Assembly (NCBI RefSeq): GCF_003012345.1
Contig: NZ_PVRV01000023.1
Location: 124,001 to 188,000, forward strand
DNA: 64,000 bases
Reading direction: 5' to 3'
Source of the DNA: Phytohalomonas tamaricis
Lineage (GTDB): Bacteria > Pseudomonadota > Gammaproteobacteria > Pseudomonadales > Halomonadaceae
Under the pieces are notes generated by a model. It saw only the letters and a list, made by a program, of their open reading frames with translations. It had not been told where the DNA came from and did not search any database. Below, piece after piece: positions 11,101-20,628 of the stretch. A program made the translations under genes and the position numbers. Positions within the stretch are counted from its first letter, which is position 1. Each line of letters starts with the position of its first letter.

Positions 11101-12341
11101 TCAAGGGAAGCATCTACCGGCCCTTGAGCCGTCATTGCTATTGTTAAATCAGCTAGTGAGCCCTCAATGGTCAGCGCCACTTTTTCGCCATCAACTGGCG
11201 CGCGATGCATCGTCGCGTTTACGGCCAGCTGCAACGGATACTCATCAGCTAACGTGGCTGCCCCTGATAACGTGGCCGTAGCATCCGGCGTATCAGCAAA
11301 GATGCGCGTAATCTCAACCTGATTATCGTGACCATGAAGGCTCAGCTCAAAACGGTTGATCGTATAGGGCGTTGGTCCAGAGAGCTGGAAGTCGTCGATA
11401 ATGAATGAAGGAATATCGACATTAATCGGCAGGGAGATATCCGGCAGATCTAACCGATCTCCCTGGGCATTCTCACTGAACGCCGCCAGCGGATTGGGGC
11501 TGCTCTGATCAGCAACATTTTCAGTCGCATCACCAGTGATATCATTAACTGCCGGCTGCCCTGACACGACTTCATTGGCGACGTCACGGTTGACATCGAA
11601 GGTCTGTTCTTCCAGCAGACGTGTGTTTAACTCCTGTAGCACATCAGACGTCTTGTCCGCAGTAGTGGCCGAAGCATCGACACCTGCTACATCAGCTACC
11701 AGCGCGACATCTACCGGTGCCTGCAAGTCAGCTGCCGTGACATTTTCCGATGTAACAGGAAGCGCAACCCGAGGCGACTGCCAATGCGTATCGGCCAGTG
11801 TCAGCGTATCGCCTTCAAAGCGCAGCCCACTGGTAAAGGAGGTCCAGCCGGCATAAGTGCCATCAGCCAGTGTCAGTGCAAAATCGGAGAATTCAATGGC
11901 ACGTACTTCAACGGGAATCGGCGTAGCAATATGCGGCAGGCCATTTTCCTGATCCGTGTCCGCGTCAGGAGCACTCTTCTCGGCGCTATCTTTAAGGTTC
12001 ACTCTTATGCCGTTGCCGCCAAGACGGTCAATGCACAGCCGGCCTTTGAGCAGACAATCATCAGCCCAGGCGAGCTCGAAGCGATCGGCATCAAGTGTCA
12101 GTGCCGCAATATCAACATGCAGGTCGGTCAACACCAAGTGATCAAGCGGCGCGCCTTCAACGCTACCTACACTTAATAGCCCACGCGACTCGGCCTGATC
12201 AAATAGCCATGCCGTTCCCCACGGCGATAACGCCGCGCCCATCACAATCATGATCAACGCTATCAGCCAGAGCATGACCCAGATGATGAAACGTGGCAGC
12301 AGCATCAGAACTCGGGTCCGATGGCGAAATGAAGACGCCAT
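8178..12341 (-). CDS. tamB: Translocation and assembly module inner-membrane subunit TamB
   Basis: Very large (1387 residues) AsmA-like, bridge-type protein spanning the periplasm from an N-terminal transmembrane anchor (about 13-37) to TamA in the outer membrane. It is implicated in autotransporter assembly and phospholipid transport. The repeated beta-strand pattern and the C-terminal DUF490/TamB domain are visible, with late motifs [39 protein letters not shown] and [12 protein letters not shown]. An acidic, Asp/Ala-rich insertion occurs around residues 200-290. The start is well supported by GAGGAG and overlaps tamA by 37 bases. Confidence 0.95.
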   Translation of the reverse strand: MASSFRHRTRVLMLLPRFIIWVMLWLIALIMIVMGAALSPWGTAWLFDQAESRGLLSVGSVEGAPLDHLVLTDLHVDIAALTLDADRFELAWADDCLLKGRLCIDRLGGNGIRVNLKDSAEKSAPDADTDQENGLPHIATPIPVEVRAIEFSDFALTLADGTYAGWTSFTSGLRFEGDTLTLADTHWQSPRVALPVTSENVTAADLQAPVDVALVADVAGVDASATTADKTSDVLQELNTRLLEEQTFDVNRDVANEVVSGQPAVNDITGDATENVADQSSPNPLAAFSENAQGDRLDLPDISLPINVDIPSFIIDDFQLSGPTPYTINRFELSLHGHDNQVEITRIFADTPDATATLSGAATLADEYPLQLAVNATMHRAPVDGEKVALTIEGSLADLTIAMTAQGPVDASLDASLDALDRQLPFNAALKTPLLGWPLQGTPDYRVRDFSLTAEGSLAGYRIDLATQASGAQFADTRITLAGQGDFQQFAWQPLRLETAQGRLESQGSVRWAPALDAHVLLTMSDLRLQDFVPDITGRLNGEAALNFHQQDQAWSLEVPNVAINGTLQQRPLSLQAKLNGNSEMQWHIDTLDLRQGRNRITAQGDVAKKLSLDANIQAPALGTILPDLGGSLTGQVRLAGTMQKPQGHIVLDGEAIRYGENRLGSLSLRADASGLNDPQFDIEVNAQHLVAGGQNLRALALTLEGRLSSHHLALAIDSAQDMPVTEANLALDGGLNLSTQRYSGQLSPLNVETVQAGTIVLDDPMRFNVNLANSSATIEPFCLVRRQGGRLCATQAIAASADQGHAQLSITDLPMTILNDYLPDQWHVTTGQTDGNITAQWSRGGANWQANGQVNSQLEVTTVDAQGQTLQLPATSLGLTFSATPAQANADLALDLDGAGNIKLNASVDDPMGQRGLNGRLRVDHVNFAPYRRLVSDLSELEGQMNGDIRLDGDLEQPRLNGSLVIDGVKASGEQLPVMLDDARLALEFQGAEGTLNGYLASNQARWQIKGEAGWPTTGDWRAHAALNGGRSPLEVILPGMGRLRVAPHLDVAATPSRLNITGNVRIPWARLAIDQIPASAEAPSSDEVILTREEAAELDKKIEQAKEDYRNGKQPQWADMRALEDAGMELNVNVDIIVGNDVQLEAYGLQSQLEGRMNVRQQAGSLQLFGDVSLVNGRFSAFGQNLIIQEGKVSFNGPPSMPYLQFRAIRNPDTIEDDVTAGLQVSGSAQNPQIEVFSDPEMNDTRALSYLLRGRAPDSESEGGNDNALTSALIGLSLSRSGRAVGQLGESFGVEDLSLDTSGSGDESQVVVSGYLFENLKVSYGVGLFSSIAELTLRYRLLQNLYVQAVSGANQAVDLLYTFSLGRSHRPRPAREQHRSNAEDN

Positions 12342-14092
12342 GAGTTCTCCTCATCATCAAAAGGGTGAGCGATATCAAGACTGATAGGGCCTACGGGCGA
12401 AATCCAGCGAACACCCAACCCTGCAGAGGTTTTGATATCGTCTGGCCACCAGTCATCAAAGGAGTTGCCGCCATCGGCAAACGTGGCTAACCACCAACCG
12501 TCTTTTATGCGACGTTGATACTCCGCTGTAGCGGTAAACAAATGCTTACCACCCAGCAGATCGCCATCTTCGTTTTCAGGAGAGAGGCTTTCGTAATCAT
12601 ATCCGCGAATACTATTATCACCACCGGCAAAAAAGCGTAGTGATGGCGGAACCTTATCGAAAGTATCGGTTGCCGTTGCTCCTACTGTCGTCCTCGTGAA
12701 AAAGCGGTTGCTGTCGCCAATGCTGCCAATCAATTGGGATTGCAGGCGAGTACGTACAAAGCGGGCATCAGAACCCCAAGCGGTATCGGAGAATTCAACC
12801 AGCAGATCCTCTCGATCGCCGCGCATAGGGAAACGGATATTATCGACATTGACATGAGACCAGCTTGCCCCAGGCACCAACAGGAAAACGATGTCGTCCT
12901 GGTCAGCCTGGGTAAAATCTTCTCTTTGGGCGCGCAGATAGACGCTTTGCGTCCAACCGTGCGTGAAGTTCCATTCGCGGGCAAACGTAAGCGAACTCTC
13001 GAAGCTATCGGTATCCTCATTATCGATATCCTCCAAGTTATAGCGAATCTGGTAACTGTCACGCAGAGGATTATCCAACGGAATCGTATACTGGCCACTC
13101 GCGCGCTTTTCGGGGCCTGAATAAAAAATACTGTTGGTCAGACTATCGCCCCGTTCATTAATCCACGGCATTGTCCAACCAAACTGCACACGTGTGCCTA
13201 CATCAGTAGCATAACCAATACCCGTCTCAAACCTATGGCGATCAGCAGGTATCAATTCCACCGTGATAGGCACCGTCGTATCAATGGGCTCGGGTGCTGC
13301 CGTCTCACTGCTGTTTTCATCCGGTGATGGCGTGATAACTTCATCGCTGCTGGCTATCTGAGGACGCACTGCAGCGCTTCTAAACCATCCTGTAGAGCTC
13401 AAGCGCTGGTTATACGTACTAAGCTCGGAGGCCGAATAATAGTCACCGGGTTCGAACGGCAGCATGTTGCGCAACCGTTCCTCCTTGATCTGACTCCCCT
13501 CAAATGACACCTCGCCAAAACGATAACGCTTGCCGCTGTCAAAAATTAAAACAACATTGGCTGCATTGGCCCACGGCCTGATTTCAAGTCGATGTGTCAG
13601 ATAACGTGCATCGAAATATCCTCGTTCCAATGCGATCGTGCTTAGCTGCTGCTTCAACGCATCATAGTCGGCATGGTTCAGGGGCTCGCCTTGCGATTTC
13701 ATCAAGGCACTTTCATCCAAGGCTTGCTGAAAAAACTTGTCATCGCGTGCAGCGCCACGGATGCGGACGACAAGGTTATTGATTTTAACCTGCTCTCCCG
13801 GCTTTACAGTGATATTCACGTGCTCGTGGTCAGGAAAAGAAATGTATATTTCCGGCTCGTAATAGCCATATACCTTGAGGGCATTCTGAGTGCGCTTGAG
13901 CGCTTCAGGTTCATAGCTTGCCAGTTCGGCACCTTCCGGGATGGTTAGAGAGGCAAGATAGGCTTCGATGTTGGTCTCGGGTGCCCCATCGATGCCATCC
14001 ACATTTGCATCAACAGCAAACGCATTTTGCGTTGCTGTACACAGCCCAATTATCGCCGCCAGCGACGTTGCACCAAGCAGAGATTTCCGCAT
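12305..14092 (-). CDS. tamA: Outer-membrane assembly factor TamA (Omp85 family)
   Basis: Partner of TamB. A 595-residue protein with signal peptide (cleavage likely after ATQNAFA, about residue 27), three POTRA domains (about 30-260) and a C-terminal 16-strand Omp85 barrel. Marks: the lid-loop motif GGDNSIRGYDYESL and the closing strand [11 protein letters not shown] ending in Phe. A short Pro/Glu/Ser-rich linker (SSDEVITPSPDENSSE) interrupts the region between POTRA 3 and the barrel, which is unusual. The ATG at 14092 is chosen over the TTG one codon earlier. Confidence 0.95.
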   Translation of the reverse strand: MRKSLLGATSLAAIIGLCTATQNAFAVDANVDGIDGAPETNIEAYLASLTIPEGAELASYEPEALKRTQNALKVYGYYEPEIYISFPDHEHVNITVKPGEQVKINNLVVRIRGAARDDKFFQQALDESALMKSQGEPLNHADYDALKQQLSTIALERGYFDARYLTHRLEIRPWANAANVVLIFDSGKRYRFGEVSFEGSQIKEERLRNMLPFEPGDYYSASELSTYNQRLSSTGWFRSAAVRPQIASSDEVITPSPDENSSETAAPEPIDTTVPITVELIPADRHRFETGIGYATDVGTRVQFGWTMPWINERGDSLTNSIFYSGPEKRASGQYTIPLDNPLRDSYQIRYNLEDIDNEDTDSFESSLTFAREWNFTHGWTQSVYLRAQREDFTQADQDDIVFLLVPGASWSHVNVDNIRFPMRGDREDLLVEFSDTAWGSDARFVRTRLQSQLIGSIGDSNRFFTRTTVGATATDTFDKVPPSLRFFAGGDNSIRGYDYESLSPENEDGDLLGGKHLFTATAEYQRRIKDGWWLATFADGGNSFDDWWPDDIKTSAGLGVRWISPVGPISLDIAHPFDDEENSWRLHFAIGPEF

Positions 14093-14129
14093 CAATAGCG
14101 CCCTTGTGCCTTTAGTGTCTTGCTGCGCA

Positions 14130-14969
14130 TTATTTTAAAGCACCATTGAACCGGCTATTGAGCATCTCCTGCTCGGCCGCCAAGGAAAGCTGCTTATTAT
14201 GTAATTGCTGTAAGCGAGCCTTTATCTGCTCGTCCTCGCTTTTCAATGACTCGGTCTGCTGCTGCAACCGAGCCAATTGATTGCCTAGCTGCTCCATGTG
14301 CTCTTCCGCCAGCATTCCTTTGCGCTGCAGTTCTTGCAGCTCATTGAGAGTATGGTCTTGCGCTTCAATATGCTCAGTAAGCACGGCAAGACGATTGTCC
14401 AAATCACCTACCTTCTGTTCAGTCGCGCTGGTCGACTGGTGCAAAGATGTCAGTCCTGCCTCCATCTCGTTACGCGTCTGATCCAGTATGCTGTCTAGCG
14501 CATTCAGCGATTGCTGTAGCGCAGCAAGGGTATCCTGCCGCGTTTCGCCCGCCTGCTCAAGCCGCACGATGCTCGCCTCGAGCCGTGCTATCTGCTCCGA
14601 GTTGTCCAAACGGATCACTCTTTTATCCTGCTCGGCAACGGCAGTTTTCAGCTGCTGCAGTTCTTTACTAAGCGATGCATTGGTCCCATCAGTGGTATGT
14701 TCGATTTCCCCAAGTCGCGCTGTTAGCCGAGCCACCTGGTCCTCCAACACAACGGTATCATGGTGCCAATGCTGACGTTCCAGCCAAAAAAAACTACCGC
14801 CAACTATCAATATCACCAGACATGTCAAACAAAGCAGATAAAGTGGCCATATCCGTACGCGTTGCCGACGTTGCGGTACAGAGCTCCGATGCGTTAACGA
14901 CAGCGCATCCTCATGGGTCGGTACTATACCTACTTTATCGTGTCCACTGTCGTCAGGTCTGTCTGCCAT
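14130..14969 (-). CDS. Membrane-anchored coiled-coil protein upstream of tamA
   Basis: I do not recognise a named family. The 279-residue protein has a hydrophilic N-terminus (about 1-42), a single transmembrane segment (about 44-65, PLYLLCLTCLVILIVGGSFF), and from about residue 70 to the end a continuous heptad-rich coiled coil full of Glu, Gln, Leu and Arg. Topology is probably type II with the coil in the periplasm. The gap to tamA is about 40 bases, so it is the likely first gene of a three-gene operon with tamA and tamB. The architecture resembles HemX-like or septal scaffold proteins, but nothing specific supports either. Confidence 0.8.
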   Translation of the reverse strand: MADRPDDSGHDKVGIVPTHEDALSLTHRSSVPQRRQRVRIWPLYLLCLTCLVILIVGGSFFWLERQHWHHDTVVLEDQVARLTARLGEIEHTTDGTNASLSKELQQLKTAVAEQDKRVIRLDNSEQIARLEASIVRLEQAGETRQDTLAALQQSLNALDSILDQTRNEMEAGLTSLHQSTSATEQKVGDLDNRLAVLTEHIEAQDHTLNELQELQRKGMLAEEHMEQLGNQLARLQQQTESLKSEDEQIKARLQQLHNKQLSLAAEQEMLNSRFNGALK

Positions 14970-15171
14970 AGGTAACACTCTGTAAATCAAGATATTTCAT
15001 GACAGACTTTATCGTCATGCCATGATGCATGGTCATGAAAAACACAGATTCTGTGACATTGATATTAAAACGTGACACAACGCCGCGACCAGCGGCTACA
15101 GCCCTTTTATCGGTTTAATAAACAGTCCACTCTTCCAGCAGAGTGATATCACGTTTTGACAGGAGAATTCC

Positions 15172-15753
15172 GTGGCGTTCGAATTGCCTTCGCTCCCCTA
15201 TGCCCTTGATGCTTTAGAACCATATATTTCAGCGGAAACGATGCACCATCACCATGAGTATCAACACCGCAACTACTTGTTGAGGCTCAATACCATCAAT
15301 GCAGGTTCCCCTTACGCCAGTGAGTCGCTGGAATCCTTGATCATGAGTGCTACAGGCGAGCGCCTGGCCTGTGCCGTGGAGGCATGGAATCACAGTTTCT
15401 TCTGGCACTGTCTTTCCCCATGGAGCAATGGCTACTCCGTCGACGCATTAGGGCGTGCTATCAACGAACGCTGGGGAAGTATTGACGCCTTCAAGGACGC
15501 GTTTGAACAGAGCGCTCTGGCACTCTTTTCGTCAGGCTGGACATGGTTGGTAAAAATGCAAGATGGCTCCCTTGCCATTATCAATACAACCGCTAGTGAT
15601 ACGCCTCTGAAGCAAGGGCTCATTCCCTTGTTAGCACTCGATATGTGGGAACACGCTTATTATCTCGACTACCAAGGCAATCGTTACAAATACATCCAGG
15701 CTTTCTGGCCACTGGTCAACTGGGAGTTTGCAGCTCAAAATCTCACATCATGA
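15172..15753 (+). CDS. Iron/manganese-type superoxide dismutase with altered second sphere
   Basis: Homologue of cytosolic Fe-SOD (193 residues, gapless with E. coli SodB through the first 74 residues). The four metal ligands are kept: His27, His74 (AWNHSFFW), Asp and His in LDMWEHAYYLDY. Two second-sphere residues differ. Position 70 (Gln69 in mature E. coli numbering, which sets the Fe redox potential) is Glu, codon GAG. Position 31 (His30) is Gln, codon CAA. The usual FGSGWTWL is FSSGWTWL. An HHHH run precedes the second-sphere site. AGGAG at 15161 supports the start. It is flanked by a strong bidirectional terminator. Whether it is an efficient SOD is open. Confidence 0.9.
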   Translation: MAFELPSLPYALDALEPYISAETMHHHHEYQHRNYLLRLNTINAGSPYASESLESLIMSATGERLACAVEAWNHSFFWHCLSPWSNGYSVDALGRAINERWGSIDAFKDAFEQSALALFSSGWTWLVKMQDGSLAIINTTASDTPLKQGLIPLLALDMWEHAYYLDYQGNRYKYIQAFWPLVNWEFAAQNLTS

Positions 15754-15790
15754 GCTCAGTGATCAGCTCCCATCTATTTCGAAGACAAAC

Positions 15791-15814
15791 AAAAGCCGCC
15801 TTTTGGCGGCTTTT
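15791..15814. terminator. Bidirectional intrinsic terminator
   Basis: AAAAGCCGCC, loop TTTT, GGCGGCTTTT: perfect ten-base arms between the convergent superoxide dismutase and dehydrogenase-like genes. Same core (AAAAGCCGC...GCGGCTTTT) as the terminator at 1803. Confidence 0.85.
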
Positions 15815-15849
15815 GATCGTACTTGCATCATTCGTCATGACGACAGTGC

Positions 15850-17136
15850 TTATGTCGGGTCGGCACGGCGACCTATTCCGCGATATACAAACCCCTGCTG
15901 CGCGACGAATTGGGGATCGAAGATATTGCGCCCATCAATTACCAGTGACGCCTTGAGTAAGGTCGACAAACGGCGCCAGTCCGGGTTCCAGTATCCTTTC
16001 CATTCGGTTACCAGCATGAGTGCATCAGCACCGTCGCAGGCCGCATAGGCATCATCGGCCAGAGAGAGCAAAGGATGCTCGCCATAATATTCAGCCAATA
16101 CGGGCAATGCTACTGGATCATGCACCCGTACATGGACGCCTTGAGCCCACAGCGCTTCAATAAGCGTAAGAACGGGAGCATGATCGATACGAGCCGTACC
16201 TGGTTTGAATGCTGCACCCCATATCGCGACGGTCAAACCGTCCAACTGACCCTTATAGTGCTGCCAGAGCTTGCGGAACAGCGACTCCTTGTTTTGCTCA
16301 TTCGAATCGAGCACCTGTTCAAGAAGAGCTGATTCCTGGCCTTTCTCTGACTGAATGCTGGCCAGTCGCATTAGATCACGCGCGAAATTAGGCCCGCCGA
16401 ATCCGCAGCCAGGATAAAGATATTCATAACCGATACGACTATCAGCGCCCATCCCCTGACGTACCAATTCGACGTCGACATCCAGACTGTCGGCTAGGCT
16501 CGCCAACTCATTCATATAGCTGATACGTGTAGCCAACATGCCGATAATTGCCAGACGGGTCAGTTCGGCTGCCCGGCGTGGCATCAGCTGAAACACGTCC
16601 TCGCGCCGATTGAACGCTCGCAATAATTCGCGTACTTGCCGCGTTGCCCATTCGTTTTCACTGCCTAACAGCCAACGCTGCGGACGAGTGAACGAGGAAA
16701 GCGCTCGTCCTTCTTCAAGCATGTCAGGCAGCGCAACAGCTATCTGATGCTCTTTCTTCAGCCCGAGTTCGAGCTGCTCAGTTTGTCCTATCGGAAAGGT
16801 ACTGTTATTGACCAGAACGAAATTGTGGGTTTCCTTGGCCAAAACATTCGCTACCCATTGGGTGGCGTCATCACGTTGATCGGCCGATAGGGCCAGCCAA
16901 TAGACTTCAGCGCATGGCAATGTTTTATGCGTATCGCATAAAACAAGGGCACCATTCTCGATGCTATAGTCGATTTGCCCACGCAGGCCCGCCTCACGGT
17001 TGAGCCATTCACTTTCGCGCAGCACATCCCATGGCTGTTCAGGATGAGGCCACCAATAAACGCGATGGCCCACCATCGATAATGCTGCGGCGGCGGTAGC
17101 CGCACTGAGCTCGCTTCCATGCACGACTACCTGCAT
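15850..17136 (-). CDS. UDP-glucose/GDP-mannose dehydrogenase homologue lacking the catalytic cysteine
   Basis: Clear member of the nucleotide-sugar dehydrogenase family by length (428 residues) and by STFPIGQTE, ISYMNELASLAD, GFGGPNFARDL and IWGAAFKPGTARIDHAPV, but the active site is altered. The nucleophilic Cys of GGSCFPKD is Asn250 (GGPNFARD). The conserved Lys-Tyr-Ala-x-Asn helix reads R-L-A-I-I (194-198). The Glu of the PEF motif is Asp138. The N-terminal NAD glycine motif is replaced by HGSELSAATAA. It starts four bases after the galU stop, so the two are one operon. Likely a pseudoenzyme or an enzyme with another chemistry (inference); codon use looks normal and the frame is intact. 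Confidence 0.85.
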   Translation of the reverse strand: MQVVVHGSELSAATAAAALSMVGHRVYWWPHPEQPWDVLRESEWLNREAGLRGQIDYSIENGALVLCDTHKTLPCAEVYWLALSADQRDDATQWVANVLAKETHNFVLVNNSTFPIGQTEQLELGLKKEHQIAVALPDMLEEGRALSSFTRPQRWLLGSENEWATRQVRELLRAFNRREDVFQLMPRRAAELTRLAIIGMLATRISYMNELASLADSLDVDVELVRQGMGADSRIGYEYLYPGCGFGGPNFARDLMRLASIQSEKGQESALLEQVLDSNEQNKESLFRKLWQHYKGQLDGLTVAIWGAAFKPGTARIDHAPVLTLIEALWAQGVHVRVHDPVALPVLAEYYGEHPLLSLADDAYAACDGADALMLVTEWKGYWNPDWRRLSTLLKASLVIDGRNIFDPQFVAQQGFVYRGIGRRADPT

Positions 17137-17140
17137 GCTG

Positions 17141-18031
17141 TTATGCCTCGCTGTTGTAACGACTTAGTAGCTCACGAAAACCTTCGCCGTACTTAGGATG
17201 ACGACGAGCAAATGAGAGCGTTGCTTCAAGATAACCTAACTGATGACCACAATCATATGTATCGCCTTGCATACGATAAGCAGAGACGTCCTGCTTGCTA
17301 CGTAGCGTATCGATAGCATCGGTCAGCTGAATTTCATTGCCGGCCCCTGGTGTCGTCTCAGCCAGTATCGGAAATATTTGACCCGGCAACAGATAACGTC
17401 CAATTACAGCCAGTGTAGAAGGTTCTTCACCACTTTTCGGCTTCTCGACCATACCGGTAATCTTGGCACTCTGCCCAGCTGCAGGCGTATCCCCTTCAAG
17501 AGCTACGATACCGTACTTGTAAGCAACGTCCTGAGGTACATTTTCAACCATGATCTGTGCGCTGTTAGTCTCATCATAGGCTTTGATCATGCCCGCAAGA
17601 TCATTTTGCGCAAGGCCTTCACCATCGACCAGTACGTCAGGCAGCAATACAGCAAACGGCTCATTGTCGCCAATGATCGGACGCGCGCAGAGTACCGCGT
17701 GGCCAAGACCAAGCGCTTCAGGCTGGCGAATGCTGATGATAGATACATCGTCAGGGATGATATTGCGCAACTCTTCAAGCAACTCAGTCTTGCCTTTGGC
17801 TTCAAGCTGCATTTCCAGCTCAAAATGCTTGTCGAAGTGATTTTCGATCGCCGATTTGCTCGAATGCGTGACCAGCACAATTTCTTTGATACCGGCAGCA
17901 ACAGCTTCTTGAACCACATACTGAATTACCGGCTTGTCGACGATCGTGATCATCTCCTTGGGGATAGCCTTTGATGCCGGCAGGCAACGTGTACCAAAAC
18001 CAGCAACGGGAAGTACGGCTTTACGGATCAT
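17141..18031 (-). CDS. galU: UTP-glucose-1-phosphate uridylyltransferase
   Basis: Makes UDP-glucose from UTP and glucose-1-phosphate, the precursor for exopolysaccharide, LPS sugars and (with OtsA, present in this window) trehalose. 296 residues. The nucleotidyltransferase signature VLPVAGFGTRCLPASKAIPKEM is at residues 6-27, followed by VDKPVIQYVVQEA, VEKPK and GNEIQLTDAI. Good ribosome site AAGGA. Followed at four bases by the dehydrogenase homologue. Confidence 0.97.
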   Translation of the reverse strand: MIRKAVLPVAGFGTRCLPASKAIPKEMITIVDKPVIQYVVQEAVAAGIKEIVLVTHSSKSAIENHFDKHFELEMQLEAKGKTELLEELRNIIPDDVSIISIRQPEALGLGHAVLCARPIIGDNEPFAVLLPDVLVDGEGLAQNDLAGMIKAYDETNSAQIMVENVPQDVAYKYGIVALEGDTPAAGQSAKITGMVEKPKSGEEPSTLAVIGRYLLPGQIFPILAETTPGAGNEIQLTDAIDTLRSKQDVSAYRMQGDTYDCGHQLGYLEATLSFARRHPKYGEGFRELLSRYNSEA

Positions 18032-18119
18032 TCCTTTGTCCTTTTTTCAAAGAGTGTGAATCAATCATGCTATGACGAGTATGCCATAACTTAGTGTAAG
18101 CCTGATGTTAACAGAGGCT

Positions 18120-19175
18120 TCAATTCGCTAAGGTATTAAACATCATCGCAATTTTCTTTGCACTTGGGGCTTTTATGACGCCTTTCTCGGTCACGATGGC
18201 ATCGATTAACGCCGCCGGAGTAACATCGAAAACAGGATTGTATATATCGATGGTTTCAGATGTCACCAGACGCTCTCCCGATTGACGAAGCTCTGTTGCA
18301 TCGCGAGTTTCAATAGGAATTTCATCGCCGGTAGCAAGTGTCAGATCGAATGTGCTCAAAGGCGCTGCCACCATGACCTTGATGCCATGATAACGCGCTT
18401 GAACCGCTAGACTGAAAGTGCCAATTTTATTGGCGACGTCCCCATTGGCGGCAATTCTGTCGGCTCCCACAATTAACCATTGGGTTTTGCCTTGTTTCAT
18501 TATTAGTGACGCTGCGGAATCAATATTTAAAGATAACGGTATATTCTCCTGCTCAAGCTCCCATGCCGTCAACCTTGCGCCCTGAAGCCAAGGGCGTGTT
18601 TCGTTAACATGGACATGGCTGATCAAGCCATCACCCCATGCCGTACGAATCACGCCTAATGCTGTGCCATGGCCACCGGTAGCCAGCGCCCCGGTATTGC
18701 AGTGCGTCATGACTTCGCAATTTCCCGTTTCGGCAATGAGCTGGGCACCATGACGCGCCATGGCCTGATTGTCCTGCAGATCCTGACGATGGATACGCAG
18801 TGCTTCTTCCAATAGCGCCTCTGTAGGTACAACCGTCGCATAGATATGACGTGTGATTACATTTTTCATGCGCTCCAAGGCCCAGAACAGATTTACCGCT
18901 GTGGGTCGTGAAGTCGCCAGCAATTTGACATCCTCGTCCAAGCGGGGCTGCCAGTCTGCGGATGTACCAAGCGACTTAGCTGCCAATACCACGCCATAGG
19001 CTGCTGTAATCCCAATGGCCGGTGCCCCCCTTACCACCATCGATCGAATAGCCTCAACGGTATCCGTTACGTCCCTGGCATAAAATGTTTCATATTTTCC
19101 TGGCAGGGCTCGCTGATCAAGCAGTTCAATTGCATCATCTTGCCAGCGAATGGGAACGATCATTGATTCGGTCAT
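18120..19175 (-). CDS. mtnA: S-methyl-5-thioribose-1-phosphate isomerase
   Basis: Isomerises methylthioribose-1-phosphate to methylthioribulose-1-phosphate in methionine salvage. The start at 19175 (MTESMIVPIRW) is chosen because AAGGAAAG precedes it; it gives 351 residues, normal for the family, while an upstream extension would run into the divergent promoter region. Motifs: VVRGAPAIGITAAYG, the catalytic Cys in MTHCNTGALATGG, GADRIAANGDVANKIGT (catalytic Asp), and VFDVTPAALID near the C-terminus. Divergent from mtaD, with which it is functionally paired. Confidence 0.96.
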   Translation of the reverse strand: MTESMIVPIRWQDDAIELLDQRALPGKYETFYARDVTDTVEAIRSMVVRGAPAIGITAAYGVVLAAKSLGTSADWQPRLDEDVKLLATSRPTAVNLFWALERMKNVITRHIYATVVPTEALLEEALRIHRQDLQDNQAMARHGAQLIAETGNCEVMTHCNTGALATGGHGTALGVIRTAWGDGLISHVHVNETRPWLQGARLTAWELEQENIPLSLNIDSAASLIMKQGKTQWLIVGADRIAANGDVANKIGTFSLAVQARYHGIKVMVAAPLSTFDLTLATGDEIPIETRDATELRQSGERLVTSETIDIYNPVFDVTPAALIDAIVTEKGVIKAPSAKKIAMMFNTLAN

Positions 19176-19272
19176 GACTTTCCTTGTAATACATACAGTT
19201 TGTAGCGCCCTGCCCTGACCTGATGTCATGAGCACGCTAGAATAGGTGCAATCTTATAAAAGGAGCCTTGAA

Positions 19273-20628
19273 ATGCCACCCTCTTCCGCCACTCCTGCTG
19301 ATCTACTCATTGAATGCCGCTGGGTATTGCCGATGATAGACAACGTAACCGAGCTCGAATGGCAGGGTGTTGCCATAGCCGAAGATCGTATCATCGGTAT
19401 CTGGCCAGTCGAAGAGGCACGCCAGCGAGTCACGCCGCATAAGACACTACGTCTTGAGCATCATGCGCTCCTGCCCGGGTTCGTCAATGCGCATAATCAC
19501 GCCGGTATGACCCTGTTACGGGGCTATGCCGATGATTTGCCACTAATGACCTGGCTCAAAGAACACATCTGGCCAGCCGAAGCGGCCTTCATGAATACCG
19601 ACACGGTGACCGATGGTACACGCTTGGCCATCGCTGAAATGCTGCGCACGGGAACAACCACTTTCTCGGATATGTATTTTGCGCCTGAAAAAATTGCTGA
19701 GCTTGCCGAGCAGATGGGTATTCGCGCCCAGCTCTGCACTCCGTTGATCGACTTTGAAACGCCTTGGTCCAAGAATTTTGCAGATGGTCTGGAAAAGACT
19801 CGCGCTCTGGTCTCGCAACACGGTAATAAAAAGCGCTTGAGCTTCGCTTTTGGCCCCCATGCACCTTATACCGTCGGGGATGATAGCTTGGCTCAGCTGC
19901 GCGAGGCACGTGACCAACTGGGTCTACCTATTCAGATGCATGTCCATGAGACCGCAGATGAAATCAACCAAGCCCTTGCCCATAACGGCATTCGCCCACT
20001 GCGACGCCTTTACGATGCCGGCTTGTTGGATCCCACCTTTCAAGCCGTACACATGACTCAGCTCAACGATGAGGACTTTGCCATCATCAAGGAAAGCGGT
20101 GTCAACATCGTGCACTGCCCACAATCGAACCTTAAACTGGCCAGTGGTTTCTGCCCAGTAGCCAAGCTCCTGGAGGAAAATACCACGGTCGCACTGGGCA
20201 CCGATGGCGCTTGCAGCAATAATGATCTTGATATGCTTGATGAGATGCGTACCGCCGCGCTGCTGGCCAAGGGGGTAAGCGGCAATGCTGAAGCCTTGCC
20301 GGCCATGGCGACACTGGCAATGTCCACGCGCGAAGGCGCCAAGGCATTAGGCCTAGGGGAACGCATCGGTCAGATCAAAGCCGGGTTCGAAGCCGACCTG
20401 ATTGCTATTGATCTCGACAGCATTGAAAGCTTGCCCGTGCATAACCCTGCCTCAGCCATTGTCTATGCCGTTAACAGCCGGCAGGTAAGTCATGTATGGG
20501 TCGGCGGACGTATACTGCTCAATGAGGGCCGCTTCGTGCATGAGGACGAAGATGAGCTAAAGGCGCTCGCAAAATCACGCCAAGCGCAAATGAATCACAA
20601 GATGTCTCACAAGGAAGCGGCGCAATGA
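19273..20628 (+). CDS. mtaD: 5-methylthioadenosine/S-adenosylhomocysteine deaminase
   Basis: Amidohydrolase that deaminates methylthioadenosine or S-adenosylhomocysteine to the inosine analogues. The 451-residue protein has the metal-site HxH in [13 protein letters not shown], the substrate motif [31 protein letters not shown] and the Asp in [13 protein letters not shown]. The ATG at 19273 follows AAGGAG at about eight bases; an in-frame GTG further upstream is not needed. First gene of mtaD-ubiG-mupP, with a four-base overlap to ubiG. The same order exists in Pseudomonas as I recall it. Confidence 0.93.
   Translation: MPPSSATPADLLIECRWVLPMIDNVTELEWQGVAIAEDRIIGIWPVEEARQRVTPHKTLRLEHHALLPGFVNAHNHAGMTLLRGYADDLPLMTWLKEHIWPAEAAFMNTDTVTDGTRLAIAEMLRTGTTTFSDMYFAPEKIAELAEQMGIRAQLCTPLIDFETPWSKNFADGLEKTRALVSQHGNKKRLSFAFGPHAPYTVGDDSLAQLREARDQLGLPIQMHVHETADEINQALAHNGIRPLRRLYDAGLLDPTFQAVHMTQLNDEDFAIIKESGVNIVHCPQSNLKLASGFCPVAKLLEENTTVALGTDGACSNNDLDMLDEMRTAALLAKGVSGNAEALPAMATLAMSTREGAKALGLGERIGQIKAGFEADLIAIDLDSIESLPVHNPASAIVYAVNSRQVSHVWVGGRILLNEGRFVHEDEDELKALAKSRQAQMNHKMSHKEAAQ

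Noticed and set aside
15010-15045. CATG-rich near-palindrome upstream of the superoxide dismutase as a Fur-type operator
   Set aside because: It does not resemble the Fur box and its arms are imperfect; no regulator can be named.
17378-17974. 198-codon open frame opposite galU
   Set aside because: No recognisable motif, no start signals, fully inside a certain gene.
19176-19272. Extended N-termini for mtnA (ATG near 19235) and mtaD (GTG near 19246)
   Set aside because: The extensions would overlap in the shared divergent promoter region; AAGGA-type ribosome sites support the inner starts at 19175 and 19273.
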